From: Clostridium aestuarii
GTDB lineage: Bacteria; Bacillota; Clostridia; Clostridiales; Clostridiaceae
Length of the DNA: 64,000 bases
Direction: 5' to 3'
Assembly (NCBI RefSeq): GCF_026735135.1
Contig: NZ_JAPQER010000004.1
Location: forward strand, 226,254 to 290,253
The notes under the pieces are model-generated. The model searched no databases, was not told the DNA's origin, and saw nothing but the letters and a program-made list of their open reading frames with translations. Each line of letters starts with the position of its first letter. Position 1 is the stretch's first letter. Shown here piece after piece: positions 27,634-37,455 of this stretch. A program made the position numbers and the translations under genes.

Positions 27634-28638
27634 ATGGCAACTTCAATAAAAGATGTCGCAAGAGAAGCAAACGTATCCATTGCTACAGTGTCAAGGGTTT
27701 TAAACAATGTAGATGTAGTTAATGAAGATACTAAAAAGAAGGTTTTAGAAGCAATAAAAAAATTGGATTATAGACCTAATATAGTAGCCAGAAGTTTAAA
27801 AACTCAAAAGACTAAAACAATAGGTATAATCATACCAGATATATCTAACCAAATCTATCCAGAAGTAGTTAGAGGAGCTGAAGATGTTGCTAATATTTAT
27901 GAATATAACATAATACTTTGTAATACAGATTTAGATCCTCAAAAAGAAATGGAATATTTAAGAGTTCTTTCAGAAAAAATGGTAGATGGAGTTATATATA
28001 TAAGTAATTCTTTAGAAGAAAACATAGTTAAAACTATAAAAAACATAAAAATGCCATTAGTTTTAATTGAAACTAATGGTAAGGATAAAGATTTCCCAAG
28101 CGTAATTATAGATAATAAGCAGGCAGCTAATGATGCAGTTAAGTATCTGATTAAAAAGAAAAACAAGAGAATTGCATGCATAAGTACAGATAAGGAAGCT
28201 GTGAATGCAAGTGCTCTTAGATATGCTGGCTACTTAGATGCTCTAAAAGAAAATCATATAGAATACAATGAAGAGATAGTTTCATTTTGTAAGATTTCAC
28301 GTAAAGTAGAAGATGGATATGAAGCTATGAATTCAATTTTAGAAAAGACAAAAGATATAGATGCTGTATTTTGTGTTGATGATGAAATTGCAATGGGAGC
28401 AATTAATGCTTTAAGAGATAAAAATATTAAAGTTCCAGAAGAGATAGATGTTATGGGATTTAACAATACCTATGGAGCTGCAAATTTTTATCCTAAACTT
28501 ACAACTATAGCACAACCGTTATATGATATGGGGTCTGTAGCAACCAGGATGCTTATAAAGAAAATAAATAATGAACCTTTAGAAGAAGAAATATTTGTTT
28601 TACCTTATGAAATTGTAGAGAGAGATTCGTGTAAATAA
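27634..28638 (+). CDS. LacI-family transcriptional regulator
   Basis: 334 residues. The N-terminal HTH and hinge are typical: SIKDVAREANVSIATVSRVL and LDYRPNIVARSLKT. The effector domain (about 60-334) has the type 1 periplasmic-binding fold (GIIIPDISNQIYPEVVRG; FCVDDEIAMGAINAL; TTIAQPLYDMG). Such proteins usually repress sugar genes or respond to HPr (CcpA-like). No sugar operon is adjacent, so this is probably a global or distant regulator; CcpA is possible but not shown. Monocistronic, with its own promoter and terminator. Confidence 0.9.
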   Translation: MATSIKDVAREANVSIATVSRVLNNVDVVNEDTKKKVLEAIKKLDYRPNIVARSLKTQKTKTIGIIIPDISNQIYPEVVRGAEDVANIYEYNIILCNTDLDPQKEMEYLRVLSEKMVDGVIYISNSLEENIVKTIKNIKMPLVLIETNGKDKDFPSVIIDNKQAANDAVKYLIKKKNKRIACISTDKEAVNASALRYAGYLDALKENHIEYNEEIVSFCKISRKVEDGYEAMNSILEKTKDIDAVFCVDDEIAMGAINALRDKNIKVPEEIDVMGFNNTYGAANFYPKLTTIAQPLYDMGSVATRMLIKKINNEPLEEEIFVLPYEIVERDSCK

Positions 28639-28640
28639 GA

Positions 28641-28670
28641 AATACATGTCGAAAAGACATGTATTTTTTT
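28641..28670 (+). terminator. terminator of the LacI-type gene
   Basis: AATACATGTC / GACATGTATT 10-bp stem, GAAAA loop, then T-run, two bases after the stop. Confidence 0.92.
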
Positions 28671-28767
28671 TAAACATTAATTGGAATAATATGGTATAAT
28701 ATAATACATATATAAGGTAAAAAATGTAAAAAGATATTGATTGTTTATGTGTTAGGAGGAATTGCCT

Positions 28768-31700
28768 ATGTGTACTAGGGACAAGCTTCAGGAAGTAGCT
28801 GCTTATTTAATCAGTGTAAAAAATTTAAATAAGAAAAGTATTCGGCACGTATCGGAATATCAAAAGATATTTTGGGAAAAAGAGTTAAATGATGAGGGCT
28901 ATACTATAAAAGGTAAAATAGATGATGATTGGTGGATTGAGATAGATAAAAATAATAAATTAGTATATGATGATTTTTTCAAATTATATTTAAAACTTCA
29001 AAAAAGAAGTGATAATTTAGAAATAGTATGGGGACAGGGGTTCCTTGCATGGTCAATACATAATAAAAAAATAGCCCATCCTCTATTTACAATTAGAATG
29101 GAATTAGAATTTGATGCTAAAAATGCAAAGTTTATATTAAAGCCATGTAGTAACAATATAAACTTAGAAATAGACATTCTTGAAGGGTTAGATATTCCTA
29201 ATTTAGATAAAATAATAAAAATAAAAAATCATATTAGCCTTAAAAATTTTAAAGAACTGGAAGATATATTAAATTCTATTATACATTATTTAAGTCCCAA
29301 TATTAATCCTAGTGGTGAAATTCAAAAAAATAGAGTGATATTAAAAGATATAAAAATAACTAAATATCCAGTAGTTTATAATGCATCCTCAATAATAGTT
29401 AGAAAAAACGATAATAGAATATGGGATACGGAATTAAAAAATATGATGTGCAAAATAAATGAAGGCTGTTTTATACCTGATGCGATTAAGGCTTTAGTTA
29501 ATGATAAAAAACCTATTCAAAATTCTAAAACTATAGAAGAATGGGAAAATATTAGTAAAGAGCTATTATTTCCTTTACCTTATAATAAAGAACAGAGTAA
29601 AATTGTTAAAAGCTTAAGTGCTAATTTTGGAGTTGTGGTTCAAGGACCTCCAGGAACTGGAAAAAGTCATACTATAGTAAATTTAATTTGTCATCTTTTA
29701 GCTCATGGAAAAAGAGTTTTAGTAACAAGTGAAACGGGTAAAGCACTTAGAGTTTTAGCAGATAAGATACCTGATGAAATACGACCACTATGTATAAATA
29801 TGATTGGAAATGATATGAATGCTTTAAAAGAACTTGATTATTCAATAAAAAAATTAACAGATAATTTAAATTGTAATGTAGAAAACGTAAAGAAAGAAAG
29901 TGATAAGTTAGAAAATGAATTAAAAGAAAGTAGGAAAAAACAAAAAGATCTATATAACAAGTTAAAAATATCCGAGGAAATTGAAAATGGAGATATAAAT
30001 TATTACGGAAAAAAGTATAAATTATTAAATATAGCAAAGTGGGTTAAAGAAAATGAAGATCAATATTCTTGGATAGATGATGATGTAGAACCTAAACAAA
30101 AATGTCCAATAACTGATGCTAAATTTTCTAGGCTAATTTATTTATTAAGTAATATTAGAAAAAAAGAGATAATTGAATTTAAAAAAGTAGAAAACTTACT
30201 TTATAATATACCATCCTGTGATGAAATTGTTGATAAGATAGCTAGATTATCAGAATTAAAAAGTAATTATAAATATTATAAGAGTATGCTTAAGGAGTGG
30301 TGTGTATCTTATAATGTAGATTATGATTATGAACATATATTTAGGCTTTTAGAAAATGCAGAAAAGTTTTTAGTGGAAATTGAAGGTACATGGTTTGAAA
30401 ATATTTTAAAGCCTTCTAAAAAAAGCGAAACAGTCAGAATTGTTCTTAAGAATATACTGATGAGATGTAATTTCTATATTAAGAAAATTTGTAGTATTAA
30501 GAAGGAAATTAACGGACATGAAGTTGAAATACCTAAAGATATAGATATTGTTATGTTGGCACAAAATTTTGATATAGTATATAAGCAATATGAACATAAA
30601 GGAAAAGTAAGTAAACTATTTAAGGTGATACACTCAGATTATAAAAATATTATTGAAGAATGTAAGGTCGATTGTAAACCTATAACAAATAAGGAACAAG
30701 CAAAAATAGTAAAGAAATATATTGAGCAGTGCTATGTAGAAAAAAATCTTAAAAATTTATGGAATAGAGCTATGAAGGAATATGAAGCACCTAAAATTAA
30801 AGAAGTTAATTTAGCAATTATTGCTCAATTAGAAGATGAAATGAATAAAATAGATATAATAATTAATTGGGATAAAGCTATTAAAAATAGAATAATTGTG
30901 GCTATGAGAAATATAGCTTTTTTAAGTGACATAAATTGGTATGATATAGAAACATATCAATATTTAAGAAATGGATTTTTAAGTATTAAGTATATAAATG
31001 AATATGAAAATATTAATACTTATATGTTAAGTTTACAAAAGGTTATTTCTAATATGGAAGGGTTTGAAGAAATTGTACAAGCTATTCGTTTAAATAGTGC
31101 TGTGAGTTTAAAGATAGCTTATAAAAAAGTAGATAAGTTTAAACAAATGACACCTAAAATTAAAGAAATAGCTTTATTGATATCCAAAGTAAACAAAGAG
31201 TGCCCTTTATTGGCTAAAAATATAATTGAAGATGAAGATAGATTAAATATGTTAAATAAATATAAGAATTTAAGTATGGCATGGAGGTGGAAACAGTTAG
31301 AGTGCATTTTAAGAAAAGCACATAAATATGAATTTGATGATTTAGAGAATGATATAGAAAAAGAAAAAGCTAGAGAAAATTCTTTGGTTTGTAAAATAGT
31401 ATATAAAAAAGCATGGTATAACCAAATAAAGAGGATTGGAGAAACTGAAAGAAGAAGTTTATACGCATGGTTAGATGCTGTTAAAAGAATAGGAAAAGGA
31501 ACAGGTAAACATTCTGTTATGTTTAGAAAGCTTGCACAAAGAGAAATGGAAAAATGTAAAGATATAATTCCAGCTTGGATTATGCCTATAAATAAAGTAA
31601 TAGAAAATTTCAGTTTATCTAGTGATATGTTTGATGTAGTGATTATTGACGAAAGTAGTCAATGTAATATTTTTGGAATATCAGCATTACTTAGAGCTAA

Positions 31701-32814
31701 AAAAGCTGTTATAGTTGGAGATGATAAACAAATAAATCCTGAAGCAGTAGGAATTAATATGGATAAAATTCAATATCTTATTGATAGATATTTAAAGGAT
31801 ATACCTCACTCTGAATGGTTTGATATGCAAACAAGTCTTTATAATACTGCACTTAGAGTATTTCCTGATAGGATTATGTTGAAAGAACATTTTAGATGTG
31901 TACCTGAAATAATAGAATTCAGCAATAGGCTATGTTATTCAAATGAGATAATGCCTTTAAGAAGATTTAATAGTAATGAAAAATTAGGATTACCTATTAA
32001 AACTGTAAAAGTAGATGGAAAAAGAGACAAAACAAAGCCTATAAATATTAAAGAAGCTGAAGCCTTGGTTCAAAAGGTAGTTGAATGCTGCAAAAATCCT
32101 AAATATAAAGGTATGAGCATGGGGGTGATTTCTCTTTTGGGGGATGTTCAATCAGAGATTATAGAGAATATGCTAAGAGAGAAAATAGGTGATGAGGAAA
32201 TGATAGAGCGAAAAATAATTTGCGGTAATTCATATTCATTTCAAGGTGCTGAAAGAGAGATAATGTTTTTATCAATGGTTATTGCACCAAATGTTAATTT
32301 TATAGCTTTAACAAAGGAAAATGATATACGAAGATTTAATGTAGCTGCAAGTAGAGCTAGAAATCAAATGTGGGTTTTCCATTCTGTTAATTTACAAGAT
32401 TTAAATCCTAAGTGTGTAAGAACACAATTCCTAGAATACTGTATTAATTCTAATAAAATGAGTAGTAAAAAGATAGATTTGAAAAATATTTTTCAGTCAC
32501 AGCTTCAAAAGGATGTTTATAGAATGTTGAAAGAAAAAGACTATGAAGTAAAACCTCAAGTGGTTATAGGTAAGCATAAAATTGATTTTGTAATAGAAGG
32601 ATATAATAAAAAAATAGCAATTGAATGTGATGGGGATAAAACTGAGAAAATAGAAAGATGGGAAGAAGAATATGATAAACAAATATGCCTTCATAGAGTT
32701 GGATGGAAATTTTTAAGGATAAAGGGAAGTGAATTTTATAGAAATCCAGAAGAAACTATAAATAAGCTTTGTAAAAGAATTGAAAGTGAAGATATAGACA
32801 AGGGAATTGCGTAA
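28768..32814 (+). CDS. large SF1 (Upf1/DNA2-like) helicase with C-terminal PD-(D/E)XK nuclease domain
   Basis: 1348 residues. The N-terminal 280 residues are unrecognised. Helicase motif I GPPGTGKS is at 293-300 and motif Ia TSETGKALRVLA follows. A long helical insert (about 350-920) separates these from motif II IIDESSQCN (Asp961), motif III VGDDKQINP, motif IV KEHFRCVPE, motif V SFQGAEREIMFLS and motif VI FNVAASRARNQMWVF. The C-terminus (about 1250-1340) looks like a Vsr/DUF559-type nuclease with Asp1273 (HKIDFVIEG) and Glu1286-Cys-Asp1288 (AIECDGD). Helicase plus Vsr-like nuclease is the layout of Hhe-type anti-phage proteins. ATG 28768 follows AGGAGGA by 7; TTG 28762 is too close. A DUF488 gene follows at 32 bases. 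Confidence 0.85.
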   Translation: MCTRDKLQEVAAYLISVKNLNKKSIRHVSEYQKIFWEKELNDEGYTIKGKIDDDWWIEIDKNNKLVYDDFFKLYLKLQKRSDNLEIVWGQGFLAWSIHNKKIAHPLFTIRMELEFDAKNAKFILKPCSNNINLEIDILEGLDIPNLDKIIKIKNHISLKNFKELEDILNSIIHYLSPNINPSGEIQKNRVILKDIKITKYPVVYNASSIIVRKNDNRIWDTELKNMMCKINEGCFIPDAIKALVNDKKPIQNSKTIEEWENISKELLFPLPYNKEQSKIVKSLSANFGVVVQGPPGTGKSHTIVNLICHLLAHGKRVLVTSETGKALRVLADKIPDEIRPLCINMIGNDMNALKELDYSIKKLTDNLNCNVENVKKESDKLENELKESRKKQKDLYNKLKISEEIENGDINYYGKKYKLLNIAKWVKENEDQYSWIDDDVEPKQKCPITDAKFSRLIYLLSNIRKKEIIEFKKVENLLYNIPSCDEIVDKIARLSELKSNYKYYKSMLKEWCVSYNVDYDYEHIFRLLENAEKFLVEIEGTWFENILKPSKKSETVRIVLKNILMRCNFYIKKICSIKKEINGHEVEIPKDIDIVMLAQNFDIVYKQYEHKGKVSKLFKVIHSDYKNIIEECKVDCKPITNKEQAKIVKKYIEQCYVEKNLKNLWNRAMKEYEAPKIKEVNLAIIAQLEDEMNKIDIIINWDKAIKNRIIVAMRNIAFLSDINWYDIETYQYLRNGFLSIKYINEYENINTYMLSLQKVISNMEGFEEIVQAIRLNSAVSLKIAYKKVDKFKQMTPKIKEIALLISKVNKECPLLAKNIIEDEDRLNMLNKYKNLSMAWRWKQLECILRKAHKYEFDDLENDIEKEKARENSLVCKIVYKKAWYNQIKRIGETERRSLYAWLDAVKRIGKGTGKHSVMFRKLAQREMEKCKDIIPAWIMPINKVIENFSLSSDMFDVVIIDESSQCNIFGISALLRAKKAVIVGDDKQINPEAVGINMDKIQYLIDRYLKDIPHSEWFDMQTSLYNTALRVFPDRIMLKEHFRCVPEIIEFSNRLCYSNEIMPLRRFNSNEKLGLPIKTVKVDGKRDKTKPINIKEAEALVQKVVECCKNPKYKGMSMGVISLLGDVQSEIIENMLREKIGDEEMIERKIICGNSYSFQGAEREIMFLSMVIAPNVNFIALTKENDIRRFNVAASRARNQMWVFHSVNLQDLNPKCVRTQFLEYCINSNKMSSKKIDLKNIFQSQLQKDVYRMLKEKDYEVKPQVVIGKHKIDFVIEGYNKKIAIECDGDKTEKIERWEEEYDKQICLHRVGWKFLRIKGSEFYRNPEETINKLCKRIESEDIDKGIA

Positions 32815-32846
32815 AATTAAAATGTATATTATATGGAGGCAGTAAG

Positions 32847-33470
32847 ATGGTTTGTTATACTATAGGACATTCTACAAGAAAAATAAAAGAATTTATCAGG
32901 ATTATTAAAAAGTATAATATCAATTACGTTATAGATGTAAGAAATATATCTTATTGTAGTAATAAATTCACAGAAATTTTTAATAGAGATATTCTAAAAG
33001 ATAAGCTTAAGGATAAAGATGTTAAATATGAATATATGGGTAAAGAACTAGGAATGTATCCAAAAGAATATAAAGAGTTTGATAAGGTTATAGAATGTGA
33101 TTTATTTAAGAAAGGTATACACAATGTTTTAGATAAAATTAAAAAAGGGTATAATATAGCGATTATGTGTTCTGAAAGAAATCCATTTAATTGTCACAGG
33201 AGTATAGCTATAGGTTATATGTTAAATAAGAAAGGAATTGATATAGAACATATAATTGATGGTAATATTACTAAGAATCAAGTTCGTATAGAAGAAGAAC
33301 TTTTTATAACCTATGAACCAAGATTAAAAAATGAGTTAGTACAAATTAGTATTCAGGATATATTGGATTGGGTGAATTATGATGATATAAGTGAAAAAGA
33401 TATTAAGAAAAAAATAATAGAACAAGCTTATAGAATGAAATGGAAGAATATTAATAATAAAATTTACTAA
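32847..33470 (+). CDS. DUF488 family protein
   Basis: 207 residues. DUF488 features are YTIGHSTRKIKEFI at the start, IDVRNISYCSNKF, EYMGKELGMYPKEY and the conserved Cys/His block MCSERNPFNCHRSIAIGYML. The biochemical role of this family is not known; conserved Arg, Cys and His suggest a nucleic-acid or small-molecule enzyme. TGGAGG SD before ATG 32847. The 32-base gap from the helicase-nuclease, no promoter between, and a terminator-like repeat after the stop argue for a two-gene unit. Confidence 0.85.
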   Translation: MVCYTIGHSTRKIKEFIRIIKKYNINYVIDVRNISYCSNKFTEIFNRDILKDKLKDKDVKYEYMGKELGMYPKEYKEFDKVIECDLFKKGIHNVLDKIKKGYNIAIMCSERNPFNCHRSIAIGYMLNKKGIDIEHIIDGNITKNQVRIEEELFITYEPRLKNELVQISIQDILDWVNYDDISEKDIKKKIIEQAYRMKWKNINNKIY

Positions 33471-33491
33471 TAAAAGTGCGATGCACTTTTA
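33471..33491. repeat. palindromic repeat, copy D, used as terminator
   Basis: TAAAAGTGC, GAT, GCACTTTTA, then seven T. Directly after the DUF488 stop, so it probably ends the helicase-DUF488 transcript. Confidence 0.85.
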
Positions 33492-33539
33492 TTTTTTTGT
33501 GTTAAAATAGAAAGTATGTTTATTGTATGGAGGATAAGT

Positions 33540-34397
33540 ATGGAGAATAAATCAAAGGCGGTAATATATATGCTGCTATCATCACTATGTTTTTCATTTA
33601 TGAATGTAATCATAAAAATTTCAGGAAGTATTCCTATGTTTGAAAGAATATTTTTTATGAATGCAGCAACGATTATATTTGTATGTATTGCAGCTAGAAA
33701 AAATAAAAGAAGCTTGTTTGGACAAAAACAAAGTCGTAAGTATTTAGTTATTAGAGCTTTATTTGGATATTTAGGATTAATAACAAATTTTTATTCTATA
33801 TCAAAATTATTATTGGCTGATTCATCTATATTGAATAAATTATCACCATTTTTTGTAATAATATTTGCCTTTATATTTTTAAAGGAAAAACTTAAAAAAC
33901 AGCAGATACCTATCTTAATATTAGTATTTTTAGGTGCGGTGTTAGTAGTAAAACCTCAATTTAGCTTAGAGATGTTACCAGCTTTTTCAGGGGTTTTGTC
34001 AGCAGTTTTTGGAGGAGCGGCCTATACTCTATTAAGGTTTTTAGGAAACAAAGAAGATCTTTTAACTATACTTTTTTATTTTTCGCTGGTATCATTGGTA
34101 GGAACACTACCTATAATGGCAATGAATTTTAAAGTTCCAACTTTAATACAAGCTATTACACTTATAGCTATAGGTTTAGTTTGGATAGGTGGACAAAGCT
34201 ATATGACTCTTGCATATAAGTTTGCTCCAGCAGGAGAAATATCTATATATAGTTATGCTACTATAGTATTTTCCACAGTTTTAGGATTTGTAGTTTTAAA
34301 AGAATATCCTGATATATTAAGTTTTATGGGAGGAACTTTAATAATAGCAGCTGGAACTATAAATTATTATTATGGGAGAAGAACAATTAATATATAA
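33540..34397 (+). CDS. EamA/DMT-family transporter (first of a tandem pair)
   Basis: 285 residues, about ten membrane helices, with two EamA repeats (first half ending near KEKLKKQQIPILILVFLGAVLVVKP, given in parts; second half ending LKEYPDILSFMGGTLIIAAG). Drug/metabolite transporter superfamily; the substrate cannot be read from the sequence. TGGAGG lies 6 bases before ATG 33540; the frame also opens to 33516 without an SD. The next gene is a paralogue with the same layout, 25 bases downstream. Confidence 0.88.
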   Translation: MENKSKAVIYMLLSSLCFSFMNVIIKISGSIPMFERIFFMNAATIIFVCIAARKNKRSLFGQKQSRKYLVIRALFGYLGLITNFYSISKLLLADSSILNKLSPFFVIIFAFIFLKEKLKKQQIPILILVFLGAVLVVKPQFSLEMLPAFSGVLSAVFGGAAYTLLRFLGNKEDLLTILFYFSLVSLVGTLPIMAMNFKVPTLIQAITLIAIGLVWIGGQSYMTLAYKFAPAGEISIYSYATIVFSTVLGFVVLKEYPDILSFMGGTLIIAAGTINYYYGRRTINI

Positions 34398-34422
34398 ATT
34401 ACTTTTTATTAGGAGGTAAATA

Positions 34423-35304
34423 ATGAACAATAAATCAAAAGCAGTAGTATATATGATTATATCAGCATTTTGTTTTGCTTTAATGGCAGCAATGGTAAAG
34501 TTAGCAGGAAATGATATTCCAATATTTGAAAAAGTGTTTTGTAGAAACTTAGTAAGTTTATTTATTGCATTTGGAGCTGTGAAAAACACACAGGGAAATT
34601 TATTTGGTAAAATGAAAAATCAAAAATATTTAATGGCAAGATCATTATGTGGACTCGCAGGGATGATAACATATTTTTATTCTATAAATAAATTGAATCT
34701 TGCAGATTCAGCTATGCTTAATAAATTATCACCATTTTTTGTAACAATATTTGCGTGTATGTTTTTGAAAGAAAAATTATCAAAAATTCAAATTCCCGCT
34801 ATGATAGTAGTGTTTATTGCCGCACTTTTAATTATAAAACCTAAATTTGATTTAAGTATACTTCCGGCAGTAGTAGGATTTATTTCTGCCATAATTGCAG
34901 GGGGGGCATATACTTTAGTAAGGGTTTTAAAGGATAAAGAAAATCCTTCAGTTATAGTGTTTTATTTTTCGTTTGTTTCAGTAATAGGTACTTTGCCATT
35001 TGTAATTATGAATTACAAAATTCCAAATAGAGCTGAACTTATTTGTTTAATTCTTACAGGAGTATTTGCAGCTATAGCACAATTTGCACTTACTATTGCA
35101 TATAAATATGCACCAGCTTCTGAAATAGCAATATATAATTATACCAATATAGTATTTTCAGCTATAATAGGATTCTTTATTTTTAAAGAAATGCCAGATG
35201 TTTTAAGCATAATTGGCGGAAGTATTGTAATCCTTGTGGCTGTTGTTGTATTTATTTATAATAGAACACAAAATAAAATAATATATAAAGAGGCATTGAA
35301 ATAG
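34423..35304 (+). CDS. EamA/DMT-family transporter (second of a tandem pair)
   Basis: 293 residues, ten predicted membrane helices. Blocks shared with the preceding gene include NKLSPFFV, FLKEKL and YKYAPASEI, so the two arose by duplication. Subunits of some small DMT exporters work as heteromers, but EamA proteins of this size usually act alone. AGGAGGT SD before ATG 34423. The pair ends at a strong terminator. Confidence 0.88.
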   Translation: MNNKSKAVVYMIISAFCFALMAAMVKLAGNDIPIFEKVFCRNLVSLFIAFGAVKNTQGNLFGKMKNQKYLMARSLCGLAGMITYFYSINKLNLADSAMLNKLSPFFVTIFACMFLKEKLSKIQIPAMIVVFIAALLIIKPKFDLSILPAVVGFISAIIAGGAYTLVRVLKDKENPSVIVFYFSFVSVIGTLPFVIMNYKIPNRAELICLILTGVFAAIAQFALTIAYKYAPASEIAIYNYTNIVFSAIIGFFIFKEMPDVLSIIGGSIVILVAVVVFIYNRTQNKIIYKEALK

Positions 35305-35318
35305 AATAATGTATTAAT

Positions 35319-35353
35319 AAAAGGTGTAGATATTTGATTATCTACACCTTTTA
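35319..35353 (+). terminator. terminator of the EamA pair
   Basis: AAAGGTGTAGATA / TATCTACACCTTT 13-bp stem with TTTGAT loop, then TTATT. Confidence 0.9.
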
Positions 35354-35368
35354 TTGTCTCGTCATATA

Positions 35369-35391
35369 AGAAAAGTACGTCGCACTTTTCT
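35369..35391. repeat. palindromic repeat, copy E
   Basis: AGAAAAGTACGTCGCACTTTTCT: near-perfect palindrome with one mismatch in the left arm. Lies 16 bases after the EamA terminator and upstream of the HgdB-like operon. Confidence 0.75.
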
Positions 35392-35465
35392 CAGAGTATG
35401 AATAAAAAAGTATTAATTGCTCAATAATACATAAATGTAGATATATGTTATAAGGGAGGAATTAT

Positions 35466-36404
35466 ATGAAAGTAGGAATACCAAAAGGGCTTTTATACTA
35501 TAAATATCATCCTTTTATAGAAACTTTTTTGCAAGAAATTGGTGCTGAAATTGTTGTTTCTGATGATACAAACAAAACAATACTTAATGAAGGGGTCAAA
35601 CATTGTGTAGATGAAGCTTGTTTACCTGTTAAAATTTTTCATGGACATGTAGCAAGTATTAAAGATAAGTGTGATTTAATGGTTGTACCTAGAATTATGC
35701 GTATTAGGGATAAAGAATATATTTGTCCTAAGTTCTGTGGATTGCCTGAGATGATAAAAAATAGTATAGATAATATGCCGGAAATTACAGAAATACCGTT
35801 ATATATAAATTCTCGAAAAAGTGTAGACAGATGGGTAAAAAAAATAGGTCATAAGGTAACTAAAAATACAAATTTAATTAACACAGCATATCAAAAAGCA
35901 ATAAAGATTCAACAAAATTTTCAAAGTGGAATAAATGATAGCGATTATAAAATGAAAATTGCTTTATTGGGTCATCCTTATAATATATATGATAAATATG
36001 TAAATATGAATATAGTAGATAAGCTTCATGAATTTGGAATAGGGGTTATAACAGAAGAATTTGTAGAAGAAGAGTTGGTAGATTCTGAAGTGAAAAAGCT
36101 TTTTAAAAGACCATTTTGGAGTTTTGCAAGGAATTCATATGGAGCAGGAGCTTATCTTGCATTAAACCAAAAGGTGGATGGAATTATTTATATTTCTTCT
36201 TTTGCATGTGGTATAGATTCTGTAGTTATAGAACTTATAAAAAACAGGGTTAATGATTTTCCATATCTTGTTTTAAAGATAGATGAGCAGACTGGAGAAG
36301 CTGGATTTAATACTAGAATAGAAGCTTTTATAGATATGTTGGAGAGGAGGCAATTATTTGAAAGTAACGTTTCCACACATGGGGAATATATATCTTGCAG
36401 CTAA
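35466..36404 (+). CDS. HgdB-like / DUF2229-type CoA dehydratase-related protein, first
   Basis: 312 residues. It belongs to the 2-hydroxyacyl-CoA dehydratase D-component-related family (DUF2229). Cysteines that could bind an iron-sulfur cluster occur in HCVDEACLPVKIFHGH, ICPKFCGLPEM and SSFACGIDS. The sequence opens GIPKGLLYYKYHPF, which is typical of these stand-alone proteins. AGGGAGGAA SD before ATG 35466. It overlaps the next gene by 47 bases and forms a tight operon with a second copy and an activator ATPase. No acyl-CoA substrate is indicated, so the operon is not the same as a known amino-acid dehydratase cluster. Confidence 0.82.
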   Translation: MKVGIPKGLLYYKYHPFIETFLQEIGAEIVVSDDTNKTILNEGVKHCVDEACLPVKIFHGHVASIKDKCDLMVVPRIMRIRDKEYICPKFCGLPEMIKNSIDNMPEITEIPLYINSRKSVDRWVKKIGHKVTKNTNLINTAYQKAIKIQQNFQSGINDSDYKMKIALLGHPYNIYDKYVNMNIVDKLHEFGIGVITEEFVEEELVDSEVKKLFKRPFWSFARNSYGAGAYLALNQKVDGIIYISSFACGIDSVVIELIKNRVNDFPYLVLKIDEQTGEAGFNTRIEAFIDMLERRQLFESNVSTHGEYISCS

Positions 36405-37455
36405 AATATTTTTTGATGAAATTGGAATAGATTATGTTATTCCACCAATTAACAATAAAACAGCTCTTGAAATAGGGGTTGCTTGCTCTCCAGAAGAAAT
36501 ATGTTTACCTTTCAAAATTATGATGGGAAATTATCTGCAAAGTATAGAACAAGGTGCCGATACTATACTTTTGGTGGGAAGTTGTGGTCCTTGTAGGTTT
36601 GGAGAGTACTGTGAATTACAAATCAATATTTTAAAAAAAATGGGCCATAACTTAAAATTCATAGTAATGGATTATCCAAAGGATATAGGTATAAAAGAAT
36701 TGATGAAAAGAGGAAGTTATTTAATATCGGGAAGTTCAAAGAGTAAATCAGAAAAAACAATAGCTGGATTAAGAGCACTTAAAGCTATGAATTTAATAGA
36801 TAAAATAGAAGAAAGAGCACATTATCTTGCTGGATATGAGATAAATAGAGGGGAATGCAAAAAGTTACTTAATGAATGTAAAAGAGAAGTGTTTAACACA
36901 AATAAGCCTATTAAAGCAGTTAAACTTTTAGAAAAGTATAAAAAGAAAATAGAAAATGTAAAAATTAATAAGGAAAAAGATCCATTAAAAGTAGCTATAA
37001 TAGGAGAGATATATACAGTAATAGATGAATTCCCAAATTTAAACATAGAAGAAAAGCTTATGGATTATGGGGTGGTTTCTAAGAGAAGGCTTACACCAAC
37101 CTGGTGGCTTAGAGATGCAACAATGAAAATTTTAAAAGCAAATTCTATTGATTTAAGATTAGCATCAAAAGAATATTTACCTTACTATATTGGTGGGCAT
37201 GCTAGAGAATGTATAGGAGAAGCAATTATAGCTCATAGAGAAAATTTAGATGGAGCTATTCAAATATTTCCTATGGGATGTATGCCTGAAATTATAACAA
37301 AATCAATATTGCCTTCTATATCAAAAGATAAGAATTTTCCTATAATGAGCCTTGTTGTGGATGAGATGACAGGAGAAGGCGGCTATGTTACAAGAATTGA
37401 AGCTTTTTTAGATTTATTAGAAAGGAGAAAAGAACATGTATTATATGGGAGTTGA
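36358..37455 (+). CDS. HgdB-like / DUF2229-type CoA dehydratase-related protein, second
   Basis: 365 residues from TTG 36358 after GAGGAGGC; the start lies inside the preceding gene. Cysteine motifs are ACSPEEICLPFKI, VGSCGPCRFGEYCEL and the later HARECIGEAI and PMGCMPEI. These follow the pattern of HgdB-type subunits that hold a [4Fe-4S] or larger cluster. It overlaps the activator ATPase gene by 20 bases. Overlaps on both sides suggest that the three proteins are made together as a complex. Confidence 0.82.
   Translation: MKVTFPHMGNIYLAAKIFFDEIGIDYVIPPINNKTALEIGVACSPEEICLPFKIMMGNYLQSIEQGADTILLVGSCGPCRFGEYCELQINILKKMGHNLKFIVMDYPKDIGIKELMKRGSYLISGSSKSKSEKTIAGLRALKAMNLIDKIEERAHYLAGYEINRGECKKLLNECKREVFNTNKPIKAVKLLEKYKKKIENVKINKEKDPLKVAIIGEIYTVIDEFPNLNIEEKLMDYGVVSKRRLTPTWWLRDATMKILKANSIDLRLASKEYLPYYIGGHARECIGEAIIAHRENLDGAIQIFPMGCMPEIITKSILPSISKDKNFPIMSLVVDEMTGEGGYVTRIEAFLDLLERRKEHVLYGS

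Noticed and set aside
33540..35304. EamA pair as a two-subunit SMR-type exporter
   Set aside because: Each protein has about ten helices and two EamA repeats, so each is a full-length transporter and not a half-size SMR subunit.
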